Below are positions 15,442-23,265 of a DNA stretch of 64,000 nt, piece after piece (within the stretch, counting starts at the first letter, position 1; every line of letters starts with the position of its first letter). The translations under genes were made by a program, and so were the position numbers. A model generated the notes under the pieces. That model saw nothing but the letters and a program-made list of their open reading frames with translations. It did not search any database and was not told the origin of the DNA. This stretch comes from Chloroflexota bacterium (lineage in GTDB: Bacteria > Chloroflexota > Anaerolineae > Aggregatilineales > Phototrophicaceae): assembly GCA_020161935.1 (NCBI GenBank), contig JAIUNI010000001.1, positions 496,001 through 560,000 on the forward strand. Reading direction: 5' to 3'.

Positions 15442-16539
15442 TTAAAGCGCATCTGTAATCAGGGAATATTGCATATAACCGACTGACCGTATAAGGCTTT
15501 TTAGTTCAAGTATTGTTAGTGTGCTGCTAACGACGGATACTGGCAAGCCCGACATGCGTACTAAGTCATCAACATATATTGGGTCGGCGCTCAAATAATC
15601 CAGTATCGCGATTTCATTGTCATTGGCTGGTGCAATTTTCTCGGCTGTTACCCGTGTTTGCACCGTTTGATGGACAATGTTGAACTCGTCTAGAATGTCT
15701 TTTACATCCATTACGAGTTTTGCGCCATCTTGTATCAGCCGATTTGTACCACGGCTGGCCGCATTAAAGATGTTACCGGGTACAGCGAAAACGTCGCGTC
15801 CTTGCTCGGCTGCGGTGGTCGCCGTAATCATGGCACCACTTTTTTCCGGTGCTTCGACAATTAGAACCCCAAGTGAAAGCCCACTGATAATCCGATTGCG
15901 CCGTGGAAAGTTACGGGCTTCGGGCGGTGCGCCAATTGGAAATTCACTAATAATGGCTCCGTGCTGAACAATCTCATTCGCCATTTTGAAATGTTCACGC
16001 GGATAAATCCGGTCGATACCGCTGCCGAGAACGGCGAATGTTCTACCGCCACCGTCGAGCGCTCCCCGATGGGCAGCAGCATCTATCCCTTGTGCTAATC
16101 CACTGACCACCGTGACCTGATGATTGGCAAGTGATTTGGCGAAGTAGTGCGCCGTATCGCGCCCGTAGGTGGTGGCTTTGCGCGTTCCAACAATACTTAA
16201 GGCGCGCTCGTCGTCGGGAATCAGCGTTCCTTTAATATAGAGTACCGGCGGCGCGTCTGGCAGCTTTTTCAGTTGTGCTGGATAGTCGGCATCCTGAAGC
16301 GTGACAAACCAAGCACCTGCTTTATCCACCTTCGCCACTTCAGCGTCAAGGTCAATTGACTTCCGAAAGGCCATTAAGTTGGCAATTGGTTGTGGCTCAA
16401 GACCTGACTGAGCGAGTTGGGTTTCACTCGCTATCCACGCTTTATCTAGTTCGCCAAACCAATTGTAGAGCAGCGATAATCGCTTTGCCCCAATTTCTGG
16501 TACCAGACTAAAGCCCAGCCAGTATTTATGATTGTTCAA
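15442..16539 (-). CDS. dprA: DNA-processing protein DprA (Smf)
   Basis: 365 residues from TTG 16539. The Rossmann-like core contains GTRKATTYGRD, VVSGLAQGIDAAAHRGAL and GSGIDRIYPREH, all typical of DprA, which loads RecA on incoming single-stranded DNA during transformation. A C-terminal winged-helix-like region (about 300-360; VDDLVRMSGLPVSVV) is present. The start has only a weak AGAG site, but the N-terminal residues match the family length. A strong promoter lies just upstream, so dprA probably begins the dprA-manC-topA transcript. Confidence 0.95.
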   Translation of the reverse strand: MNNHKYWLGFSLVPEIGAKRLSLLYNWFGELDKAWIASETQLAQSGLEPQPIANLMAFRKSIDLDAEVAKVDKAGAWFVTLQDADYPAQLKKLPDAPPVLYIKGTLIPDDERALSIVGTRKATTYGRDTAHYFAKSLANHQVTVVSGLAQGIDAAAHRGALDGGGRTFAVLGSGIDRIYPREHFKMANEIVQHGAIISEFPIGAPPEARNFPRRNRIISGLSLGVLIVEAPEKSGAMITATTAAEQGRDVFAVPGNIFNAASRGTNRLIQDGAKLVMDVKDILDEFNIVHQTVQTRVTAEKIAPANDNEIAILDYLSADPIYVDDLVRMSGLPVSVVSSTLTILELKSLIRSVGYMQYSLITDAL

Positions 16540-16573
16540 AGTTGCTCTATGAATTATGCCGTGCCATTTTTAC

Positions 16574-16603
16574 AGCATAACAAGCGTTTATTCGGCTTGT
16601 CAA
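16574..16603 (-). promoter_or_regulatory. Promoter for dprA
   Basis: Minus strand: consensus -35 TTGACA (16598-16603), 18-base spacer, -10 TATGCT (16574-16579); leader about 28 bases to TTG 16539. Confidence 0.65.
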
Positions 16604-16610
16604 GCGGCAT

Positions 16611-17150
16611 TTAGCGAGCCGGTAAAAGACCTTCCGGCAGGCTGACCACCATTATTTTGTTTTCAACGTCGGTTGAAATGATGGTTTCGTGAGTCGCCGG
16701 AATAAGCACTTCACCGTACTGAGGGCTGTCGATGATATAGACATCATTCGCGCCTGTTTCCAGCACTTCGGTGAGGGTTCCCAACGTTTCGCCCGCTACG
16801 GTTTGAACGGTAAGCCCGACAAGCTGGTAAAGGTAATGTTCGCCTTCATTAAGGGGAATCGCATCGCCAACAGCGACCATCACCACCAACTGCCGGAGTC
16901 GATCTGCTATATCACGGTTATCAATGCCCTTAAATTTCATGAGGGCATATTCTTGGTGCATACGGACGCGCTCAAGGGTATATTCCGTCACTTGTGGGGA
17001 GTCCGGGGAAGGGGCGAGATAAACGGTTTTCAGTTTGGGAAGTCGTTCAGGGTAGTGCGTAAGGACTTTCATCCGCATTTCGCCAATGACTCCATGCGGA
17101 CGTAATAACACGCCAATTAATAAGTATTTTGGGTCCTGAGAAGTGGGCAT
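16611..17150 (-). CDS. rimM: Ribosome maturation factor RimM
   Basis: 179 residues. The N-terminal RimM beta-barrel has the entry motif LLIGVLLRPHGVIGEMRM. The C-terminal PRC-like barrel contains YLYQLVGLTV, LGTLTEV, NDVYII and EVLIPA. RimM helps 16S rRNA processing and 30S head assembly with S19. It starts three bases after khpA, in the common order rpsP-khpA-rimM. The trmD and rplS genes that often follow are missing here; dprA comes next from its own promoter. Confidence 0.95.
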   Translation of the reverse strand: MPTSQDPKYLLIGVLLRPHGVIGEMRMKVLTHYPERLPKLKTVYLAPSPDSPQVTEYTLERVRMHQEYALMKFKGIDNRDIADRLRQLVVMVAVGDAIPLNEGEHYLYQLVGLTVQTVAGETLGTLTEVLETGANDVYIIDSPQYGEVLIPATHETIISTDVENKIMVVSLPEGLLPAR

Positions 17151-17153
17151 AAC

Positions 17154-17381
17154 CTAGATAATTTTGAGAATTACGCGGTTATTTTTGTTGTCGGCAGACG
17201 CGCGAAGGAGCGCACGCATGGCGTTCGCAACGTGACCACCTTTACCGATGACGCGACCTGTATCCTCTTGGGCGACGTGCAGTTCGATGATGGTTGTGCC
17301 ACTGGCGTTGCGGCGGGTGACTTTGACTTGGGCAGGGTCATCAACCAAGCTCTTGGCGATGTAACCAATCAGGTTTTCCAT
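17154..17381 (-). CDS. khpA: KH-domain RNA-binding protein KhpA
   Basis: 75 residues, the full length of the KhpA family. The KH loop GRVIGKGGHVANAMR holds the GxxG motif that contacts RNA. KhpA pairs with KhpB/Jag in several bacteria and influences cell division and elongation. AAAGG precedes ATG 17381 by ten bases. It lies between rpsP and rimM, its usual place. Confidence 0.93.
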   Translation of the reverse strand: MENLIGYIAKSLVDDPAQVKVTRRNASGTTIIELHVAQEDTGRVIGKGGHVANAMRALLRASADNKNNRVILKII

Positions 17382-17421
17382 GAAGTGTTAGCCTTTGCCG
17401 GTCATAAAACGAGTAATGAGA

Positions 17422-17449
17422 GGACGTGGGAACTTGATGCCCCACGTCC
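17422..17449 (-). promoter_or_regulatory. Hairpin between rpsP and khpA
   Basis: Perfect 9-bp stem (17422-17430 with 17441-17449) with a 10-base loop, 14 bases past the rpsP stop. No T-run follows on minus, so it more likely acts as a processing or stability element lowering khpA-rimM output than as a full terminator. Confidence 0.5.
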
Positions 17450-17463
17450 GTAAAACGCAAACC

Positions 17464-17877
17464 TTAGGCTTCGGTGCCACCAGCGGCAGCAGCTTCCTTG
17501 GCCTTCTTCGCCGATTGACCGGCTTCCGGCGCAGGACGGCGGGTCTTGGGGCTGACAGGTGCAGCGGCGGCCTTAGCGGCGTTGGCTTCCCCGACGAGCG
17601 CCTCAAGGGTTTCGCCCTTCTTAAGGCGGGCAAAACGTTCCAGCGTGCCGGTGCGCTTCAAGATGCTGTCTACGGCTTCACTGGGCTGCGCGCCAACGCT
17701 CAACCAGTAAAGAATGCGATCTTCTTCCACCTGCTCGGTGATCGGTTGGGTACGGGGATTGTAAGTCCCGACGATTTCGATGAAGCCACCGGTGCGGGCG
17801 CTGCGCTGGTCAGCGACCACAATACGGTAGCTCGGCTGGCGCTTCAAACCCATACGACGCAAACGAATACGAACCAT
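17464..17877 (-). CDS. rpsP: 30S ribosomal protein S16, with long C-terminal tail
   Basis: 137 residues. The first 85 or so are standard S16: MVRIRLRRMGLKRQPSYRIV at the N terminus and IEIVGTYNPRT. S16 sits in the 30S body. The family is usually about 80-90 residues. The extra 50 are rich in Ala, Lys, Pro and Glu and probably disordered, an extension also seen in other deep-branching and actinobacterial S16 proteins. AGGAG lies nine bases before ATG 17877. Confidence 0.96.
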   Translation of the reverse strand: MVRIRLRRMGLKRQPSYRIVVADQRSARTGGFIEIVGTYNPRTQPITEQVEEDRILYWLSVGAQPSEAVDSILKRTGTLERFARLKKGETLEALVGEANAAKAAAAPVSPKTRRPAPEAGQSAKKAKEAAAAGGTEA

Positions 17878-17985
17878 TTTCTCTAACTCCTAATTGTACG
17901 CTCCCAAGCGCTCGATATGAGCGGAGAGCCACTGGCGAATTATGAATGCCACGCGGGGTTGCCAGTAGCGGTAAGGCGGTATACC

Positions 17986-19317
17986 TTAGCGCAAGCCCGA
18001 TAGACCGGGAATATTCGGAAAACGTCCCTTGCGTAGCTGACTCATCAAACCTTGCATATCGCGGAACTGCTTTAAGACTTCATTCACGTCCCGCACTTGT
18101 ACACCGCTGCCCTGAGCAATCCGCTGACGGCGGCTGGCGTTGAGAACCTTCGGGTTGTTACGTTCTTTGAGCGTCATCGAATTGATGATGGCTTCAACCC
18201 GTTTCATGCGTTTTTCGGCTTCTTCTTGGTCGATTTGCCCGCGGAGTTTATCCATGCCGGGAACCATACCCAAGAGTTGGCTGACTGGCCCCATCTTCTT
18301 GATTTTTTGCAGTTGTTCCAAGAAGTCTTGCAGCGTGAACTGATTTTCCATCAGCTTTTGCTGAAGTTTGAGGGCTTCTTTTTCGTCGAAGGCTTCTTCG
18401 GCCTTTTCGATCAGACTGAGCATATCGCCCATGCCCAAGATGCGTGAGGCGAGGCGGTCGGGGTGGAATACCTCGAAACCGTCGATCTTTTCGCCGGTTG
18501 CCAAGAATTTGATCGGCACCTGCGTGACGGCACGCATCGAGATGGCAGCACCACCACGCGCATCACCATCAACTTTGGTCAGGATGAGGCCAGTAACACC
18601 GACACGGTTATTAAACCCTTGCGCGATGTTAACCGCTTCTTGACCGGTCATCGAGTCCGCGACCAGCAGGATTTCTGCCGGATCGGTGCGGCGCTTGATT
18701 TCTTCTAGCTCGGTCATGAGGCGGTCGTCAATTTGCAAACGGCCTGCGGTGTCGATGATGACGACCGAGGCATTCGCTTCTTTTGCCGCTTTTACGCCGT
18801 TGACCGCAATATCGGCGGGACGCGAGGTTGTGCCTTCGTCGTAAACGGGGACACTAACCTGCCGACCCAGTGTTTTTAGCTGCTCGATAGCGGCGGGACG
18901 CTGGGTGTCGGCGGCTACCAAATGTGGTGTGCGCCCATCTTTACGAAGGAAAACGGCCAGTTTAGCCGCAGTGGTGGTTTTACCCGCACCCTGCAAACCG
19001 ACGAGCATAATCACGTGCGGTTTGGTGCTGCCAGAGAAGTTGAGTTTCTCCGCCTCGCCAAGTGTCTCAATCAGTTCTTCATGAACAATCTTGACGACCA
19101 TTTGCCCGGGCTTTAGGGCTTTGGCAACTTCTGAACCGATGGCACGCTCTTTTACACGCTTGACGAAATCTTTGACCACAGGCAAGGCAACGTCGGCTTC
19201 AAGGAGCGCCATACGAACCTCGCGCATAACGGTGTCAACGTCTTTTTCCGTTAACTTGCCGCTGCGACCGAGGTTGTCAAAAATGCCCTGTAAACGATCA
19301 GATAAATTTTCAAACAT
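17986..19317 (-). CDS. ffh: Signal recognition particle protein Ffh
   Basis: 443 residues. The N domain is followed by the SRP GTPase: P-loop GLQGAGKTTTAAKLA, DTAGR and TKVDGDARGG. The Met-rich M domain follows (MGPVSQLLGMVPGM; about 310-430) and binds 4.5S RNA and signal sequences. It targets nascent membrane proteins to FtsY and SecYEG. It is the first gene of a minus-strand series ffh-rpsP-khpA-rimM with a good promoter in front. The SRP RNA gene is not in this window. Confidence 0.97.
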   Translation of the reverse strand: MFENLSDRLQGIFDNLGRSGKLTEKDVDTVMREVRMALLEADVALPVVKDFVKRVKERAIGSEVAKALKPGQMVVKIVHEELIETLGEAEKLNFSGSTKPHVIMLVGLQGAGKTTTAAKLAVFLRKDGRTPHLVAADTQRPAAIEQLKTLGRQVSVPVYDEGTTSRPADIAVNGVKAAKEANASVVIIDTAGRLQIDDRLMTELEEIKRRTDPAEILLVADSMTGQEAVNIAQGFNNRVGVTGLILTKVDGDARGGAAISMRAVTQVPIKFLATGEKIDGFEVFHPDRLASRILGMGDMLSLIEKAEEAFDEKEALKLQQKLMENQFTLQDFLEQLQKIKKMGPVSQLLGMVPGMDKLRGQIDQEEAEKRMKRVEAIINSMTLKERNNPKVLNASRRQRIAQGSGVQVRDVNEVLKQFRDMQGLMSQLRKGRFPNIPGLSGLR

Positions 19318-19347
19318 GCCGTAAATGCCTCAATTCAAGAATAGGTG

Positions 19348-19376
19348 ATTCTAGATGAGTGATAGTCACACGTCAA
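19348..19376 (-). promoter_or_regulatory. Promoter for the ffh-rpsP-khpA-rimM series
   Basis: Minus strand: -35 TTGACG (19371-19376), 17-base spacer, -10 TAGAAT (19348-19353); leader about 25 bases. Confidence 0.7.
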
Positions 19377-19403
19377 GGTTTGAGTAGGTTCGCTAGCAGG
19401 ATC

Positions 19404-19937
19404 TTATTCCTGCTTTTTAAGGTCATAATAACCCCGATTCAGATAGACAAGGGGCAGGTCATCCTCGCCTTGACCGGTTGCTAGGACTTCGCCGACGACG
19501 ATACGGCTGAGTCCTGCTTCGTAAATGGACGACAGTTTGCAGTCAATCCACGCTGCCGAGTGCGCGACTAAAGGCGCACCGGTTTCGGCGGTAAACAGTT
19601 CAACGCCATAGAACTTGTCCGCGCCTTCGGGCAACTTCGCAAAGCCCGCAAACTGCGCCGATAGATGGGCTTGCTTGCTAGTCAAAATTGATACACCGAA
19701 TATGCCACTTTGCTCGATCAACTTTAGGGTCGGTGTGAAGGCTTGGAGTGACATCAAAATAAGCGGCGGGTTAACCGAGATGGAGGTAAAGGAACTGGCT
19801 GTAACACCCGCGCGTTCACTTTCGCCAACACTGGTGACGACGGTGACACCGCTTGCCCACCGGCGCATTGATTGTTTGAGACTTTCTGCATCAACACTCA
19901 TGCGAATACTCGCTTCTTCTGGAATGTGTATAACCAT
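19404..19937 (-). CDS. Flavin reductase-like FMN-binding protein
   Basis: 177 residues. GVTVVTS near the N terminus and GVTASSFTSISVNPPLILMSL are the signature of the flavin reductase-like (FMN-binding split barrel) family. GIFGVSILT and a late GEV follow as usual. Such proteins reduce FMN or FAD with NAD(P)H, often for a partner monooxygenase; no such partner is next door. The start is uncertain: ATG 19937 has no clear ribosome site, and an in-frame ATG at 19901 (MSVDAES) would remove 12 residues outside the conserved domain. Confidence 0.85.
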   Translation of the reverse strand: MVIHIPEEASIRMSVDAESLKQSMRRWASGVTVVTSVGESERAGVTASSFTSISVNPPLILMSLQAFTPTLKLIEQSGIFGVSILTSKQAHLSAQFAGFAKLPEGADKFYGVELFTAETGAPLVAHSAAWIDCKLSSIYEAGLSRIVVGEVLATGQGEDDLPLVYLNRGYYDLKKQE

Positions 19938-19987
19938 AAAACTGAAGTGTTAGATCAAGATCAGATTGTCTTGAACTGAGATGACTT

Positions 19988-20899
19988 TTATACGCCCAGC
20001 AGTTTTGCCATGCGGGGAACATAACCAGTTAAGTCATGGAAACCATCAGCAAAAGCACTTTTGGCGCTGCCGATTACCAACGTGGGAACCTTGTTTTCGG
20101 TATGGTTGCGATTCCCAATTTCTTCCATGTTGCCGTGGTCACTGGTGACGATGACCAGACCTTCATCATCATCCCATTCTTCCGCGACACCTGCCATCAC
20201 GCCATCGAACAATTCTAATAGCTCGACCCCACGACTCAATGGCCCACGATGCCCAACATGATCGGTCATCCAATGTGAATGGAAGGCGAAGTCATATTGG
20301 CGTGAGATTTTCACCAGCAGTTTACCCGCTTCTTGCGGCGTGTACACTGGCGTATCGTACAGTTTTAGGTAACTGTGCCACGATTCACCTGTCCACTCAG
20401 GAGTGAGGGCTTGTTGTGCTTTTAGCTCGGCCATGCCAAACATCGCCTGTCCTGCTTCATACGAGGCTTGCTGAATGCTGGAACGCAGTGTTTTGCCCCG
20501 CGCAATATCGTGATGCAGCCCTTCGGGGTAGGCATCGAGCAGGGCGGCTTTTTTGCCAGCACGTTTGACCTGTTTGAAAAAGTTGTCGTTGGCGATGATC
20601 TCGCGCGTTTGTAGATTGGGCTTCGGCCCGTAGTGTTCGCCGATGATTTGCGGGACGTTGAGGCCCGTTAAGATTGCGGCTTGTCCCGTGCCACTTTGGG
20701 GTCGCCCCGGTATTCCCAAATTAGCATCTGTGGGAATGAACCGAGAACGGGCGGTTTCTTGTTGGCCTGTGTCACGCAGCCAGCGTTTGCCGTTCGTTAG
20801 CCCCATGAGGGTCGGCATATGGGCAGTCACAAACGGATTGGTTTCGGGATTGCTATCACCAAGACCAATGCCATCTAAAAAGAGCATCAATATGTGCAT
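19988..20899 (-). CDS. Alkaline-phosphatase-superfamily metalloenzyme
   Basis: 303 residues. Metal-binding motifs of the phosphopentomutase / cofactor-independent phosphoglycerate mutase group are present: LFLDGIGLGD at the N terminus, DHVGH in the middle, TSDHGNMEE near the end and a late NHTENKVP. It is much shorter than iPGM (about 510) and lacks an obvious separate transferase domain, so the substrate is unknown. It is likely a cytoplasmic phosphohydrolase or mutase. ATG 20899 is about 75 bases after the MBL gene at 20975-21643, with a consensus -10 in the gap. Confidence 0.82.
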   Translation of the reverse strand: MHILMLFLDGIGLGDSNPETNPFVTAHMPTLMGLTNGKRWLRDTGQQETARSRFIPTDANLGIPGRPQSGTGQAAILTGLNVPQIIGEHYGPKPNLQTREIIANDNFFKQVKRAGKKAALLDAYPEGLHHDIARGKTLRSSIQQASYEAGQAMFGMAELKAQQALTPEWTGESWHSYLKLYDTPVYTPQEAGKLLVKISRQYDFAFHSHWMTDHVGHRGPLSRGVELLELFDGVMAGVAEEWDDDEGLVIVTSDHGNMEEIGNRNHTENKVPTLVIGSAKSAFADGFHDLTGYVPRMAKLLGV

Positions 20900-20942
20900 A
20901 TGTATGGGCTTCTATTCGCAGTAGGAACAGCGCATGTCACTT

Positions 20943-20948
20943 ATTATA
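20943..20948 (-). promoter_or_regulatory. Consensus -10 element upstream of the metalloenzyme gene
   Basis: TATAAT on minus, giving a leader of about 37 bases to ATG 20899. The -35 region (around TGACTT) is weak. Confidence 0.4.
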
Positions 20949-20974
20949 ACGTTTACGCTGCCCAGAAGTCACGC

Positions 20975-21643
20975 TTACCGATTTCCAGCGTGTAGATCAG
21001 CGTATTCTAGTATGAAGGGATTGGTTAGGCGTTCCTTACCAATCGTGGTTAAGTCCATATGCCCCGGTAAGACTTTTACATCATCGCCAAGCGGCAGGAG
21101 TTTTTCGAAAATCGACCGCATGAGTAGATCATGGTCGCCACCGGGGAGGTCGGTACGACCAACACTGCCCGCGAATAGACAATCGCCGCTAATGACAAGC
21201 CCTGCTTCTCGCATGTAGAAGGCGATATGCCCCGGCGCATGACCGGGTGTATAGAGCGTTTCAAACTTGATTGCGCCATGCTCAATGATTTCGGATTCGG
21301 TGGTGAGCAGGCGATCTGGCACTGCGGCTTCGGGGAAGGGGTGACCCGTAAAGCGGATGCCTGTGTCCGGTAAATTGCCCAGCAGGGGGATTGAGTCGCC
21401 ATGAATGTAAAACGGCGCACCTGTCAGCTCTTTAAGTTCTTTACTCGCTAGAACATGATCGAAGTGGGCGTGTGTGGCTAGAATGAGCTTGATTGCCCAA
21501 CCCGCGTCTTGGGCTGTCTTAAGGATAAGCGGCGCTTGATCGACCGGATCAACTACCACTGCTTCTTTAAGGTCTGTGTCGCCCAAGATATAGCAATGCG
21601 TAGAAGCTAATCCCATTGTCAGGATGCGAATTTCGATGCTCAC
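20975..21643 (-). CDS. MBL-fold hydrolase, glyoxalase II / YcbL type
   Basis: 222 residues from GTG 21643, overlapping the murJ stop codon by four bases (GTGA). HxHxDH in THAHFDHVLA, TPGHAPGHIAFY, SGDCLFAGSVGRTDLPGG and a final LPGHMDLTTIG match the short hydroxyacylglutathione-hydrolase-like group. These act on thioesters; without a glutathione pathway in view the natural substrate is open. Coupled translation with murJ suggests joint expression, not necessarily a shared pathway. Confidence 0.88.
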   Translation of the reverse strand: MSIEIRILTMGLASTHCYILGDTDLKEAVVVDPVDQAPLILKTAQDAGWAIKLILATHAHFDHVLASKELKELTGAPFYIHGDSIPLLGNLPDTGIRFTGHPFPEAAVPDRLLTTESEIIEHGAIKFETLYTPGHAPGHIAFYMREAGLVISGDCLFAGSVGRTDLPGGDHDLLMRSIFEKLLPLGDDVKVLPGHMDLTTIGKERLTNPFILEYADLHAGNR

Positions 21644-23253
21644 ACGACCGCCTCAGTTAGTGTTTTACGCCGCAAAATCATATTGATCAACATCTGAAGT
21701 TCGTGCATTTTTAAGAGGTAAGCGGTAATGATGAACGCGACCACGCCGCTGCCGACCATGACGACAACCTCTAAGATGGTGAAAAGTGAACCTCGTTCGT
21801 TTAGACCCAGCGCTTGCCAGACTGCGCCGACAACCAAAATAACCAGACCCATCACCAAGCTGGAAGCGAGGGTTTTGAAGGTCGTTTGTGCTAACAATGA
21901 CTCGTTCGCGCCATGCCAGCGCCGCCGCAAAATCCAGAGCAGCACCAAGACTTCAAAGCCTGTGCCGAGCGAGTTGGCGAGTGCGAGACCACCAACGTTG
22001 GCGCTATCCACGCTGCCAAAAGCCACGCCGCTGAGGACGAGCGACAAGACGAAGTTAATGAGTGCGCCACCTGCTGCTGCCCACAAAGGGGTCAAGGTGT
22101 CTTTGTCGGCATAGAAGCTGCGAGCGACTACTTCCAGCGCGGAATGTACTACCAAGCCCAGTGCAAAAAAGCGCAGGGTGCCGTATACCAGAGTGGAGGC
22201 CGAGGCATCAAACGCGCCACCTTCGAGCAGGCTGATGATGGGCTGCCCGACTAAGATCAATCCGACAGCCGAAGGGATGGTCGCGATGAGGATGAAGCGG
22301 AGCGCACCGGACATCGCATCGCGTTTACCGGCTTCATCGCCGATTTCGCTGAGGGCGGCGAGGGTCGGGAAGATGACCGTTCCCATCGCTGTGCCGATAA
22401 GCGTTTCAGGGATTTGCATGAGCCGCCAACCCCAACTGAGGGCGCTGACTGAGCCTTCACCTAAACGGGAGGCGATGTTGTTCATCACGATAAAATTTAG
22501 ACTGAAGAGACCCAAGCCAGCGATGCGTGGCAACATGAGCCGCAGGACACGCCACAGTACGGGATCTTTCCAACCGTACTCGGCTGTCCAGCGAGCGCGG
22601 TAGTGGATTAGGCCCGGTATCTGGACGGCAAAGTGCAGGGCTGCACCGAGTACCGCACCGTATGCGATGCCGTGTACGCCAAACGGTTTGAGTAAGAAGC
22701 CCGCACCAAAGAGGATGCCGAGGTCAAACATGATGGGTGCAATGGCTGGCAGCAAGAAGTGGTTGTGGCTTTGGAGGATGCCCATCGAAATACCGCTGAC
22801 GGAGAAGATCAGCGTACTAATGAGTAGGATACGCATGAGTTCGGCTGTTTGCTGCTGGGCGGCGGCATCAAAACCCGGTGCAACGAACTCCGCCACGAGC
22901 CACGGCGCGAGGAAAAACACGACTAGGCTGACGACGGCTGTAATGGAGAAGATGGTGTTGATAACATGGCTGGTTAGCCGCCATGCACCCGCTTTGTCGT
23001 CCCGCGCGAGGTAGCTGCTGAAGATCGGGATAAAGGCGTGGGCTAATGCGCCGCCAGCAATCAGCGTAAAGATCAATTCAGGGACACTGTTCGCCGTGAC
23101 GAATGTGTCCCACTCTCGCCCTACGCCAAACACGCGGGCGATAATGATAGTCTGCGCGAGGCTGATCGCTTTGGCAGCGGCGAACGCTACCATCACGATC
23201 AGGGTGGAACGCGCGATCTGACGATTACGTTTTTCGGTTGTTTGGTTCGTCAT
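21640..23253 (-). CDS. murJ: Lipid II flippase MurJ
   Basis: 537 residues of almost continuous membrane helices (about 14), the MurJ/MviN size. Conserved features include the start helix with ARVFGVGREWDTFVTANSVPE and GALAHAFIPIFSSYLA, and GTAMGTVIFPTLAALSE in the middle. MurJ moves lipid-linked peptidoglycan precursor across the membrane for polymerisation by RodA/FtsW and PBPs, so it connects with the rodA operon 4 kb away. It starts 12 bases after the C39 gene with AGGG just upstream. Confidence 0.94.
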   Translation of the reverse strand: MTNQTTEKRNRQIARSTLIVMVAFAAAKAISLAQTIIIARVFGVGREWDTFVTANSVPELIFTLIAGGALAHAFIPIFSSYLARDDKAGAWRLTSHVINTIFSITAVVSLVVFFLAPWLVAEFVAPGFDAAAQQQTAELMRILLISTLIFSVSGISMGILQSHNHFLLPAIAPIMFDLGILFGAGFLLKPFGVHGIAYGAVLGAALHFAVQIPGLIHYRARWTAEYGWKDPVLWRVLRLMLPRIAGLGLFSLNFIVMNNIASRLGEGSVSALSWGWRLMQIPETLIGTAMGTVIFPTLAALSEIGDEAGKRDAMSGALRFILIATIPSAVGLILVGQPIISLLEGGAFDASASTLVYGTLRFFALGLVVHSALEVVARSFYADKDTLTPLWAAAGGALINFVLSLVLSGVAFGSVDSANVGGLALANSLGTGFEVLVLLWILRRRWHGANESLLAQTTFKTLASSLVMGLVILVVGAVWQALGLNERGSLFTILEVVVMVGSGVVAFIITAYLLKMHELQMLINMILRRKTLTEAVV

Positions 23254-23265
23254 AAATCCCTACTA

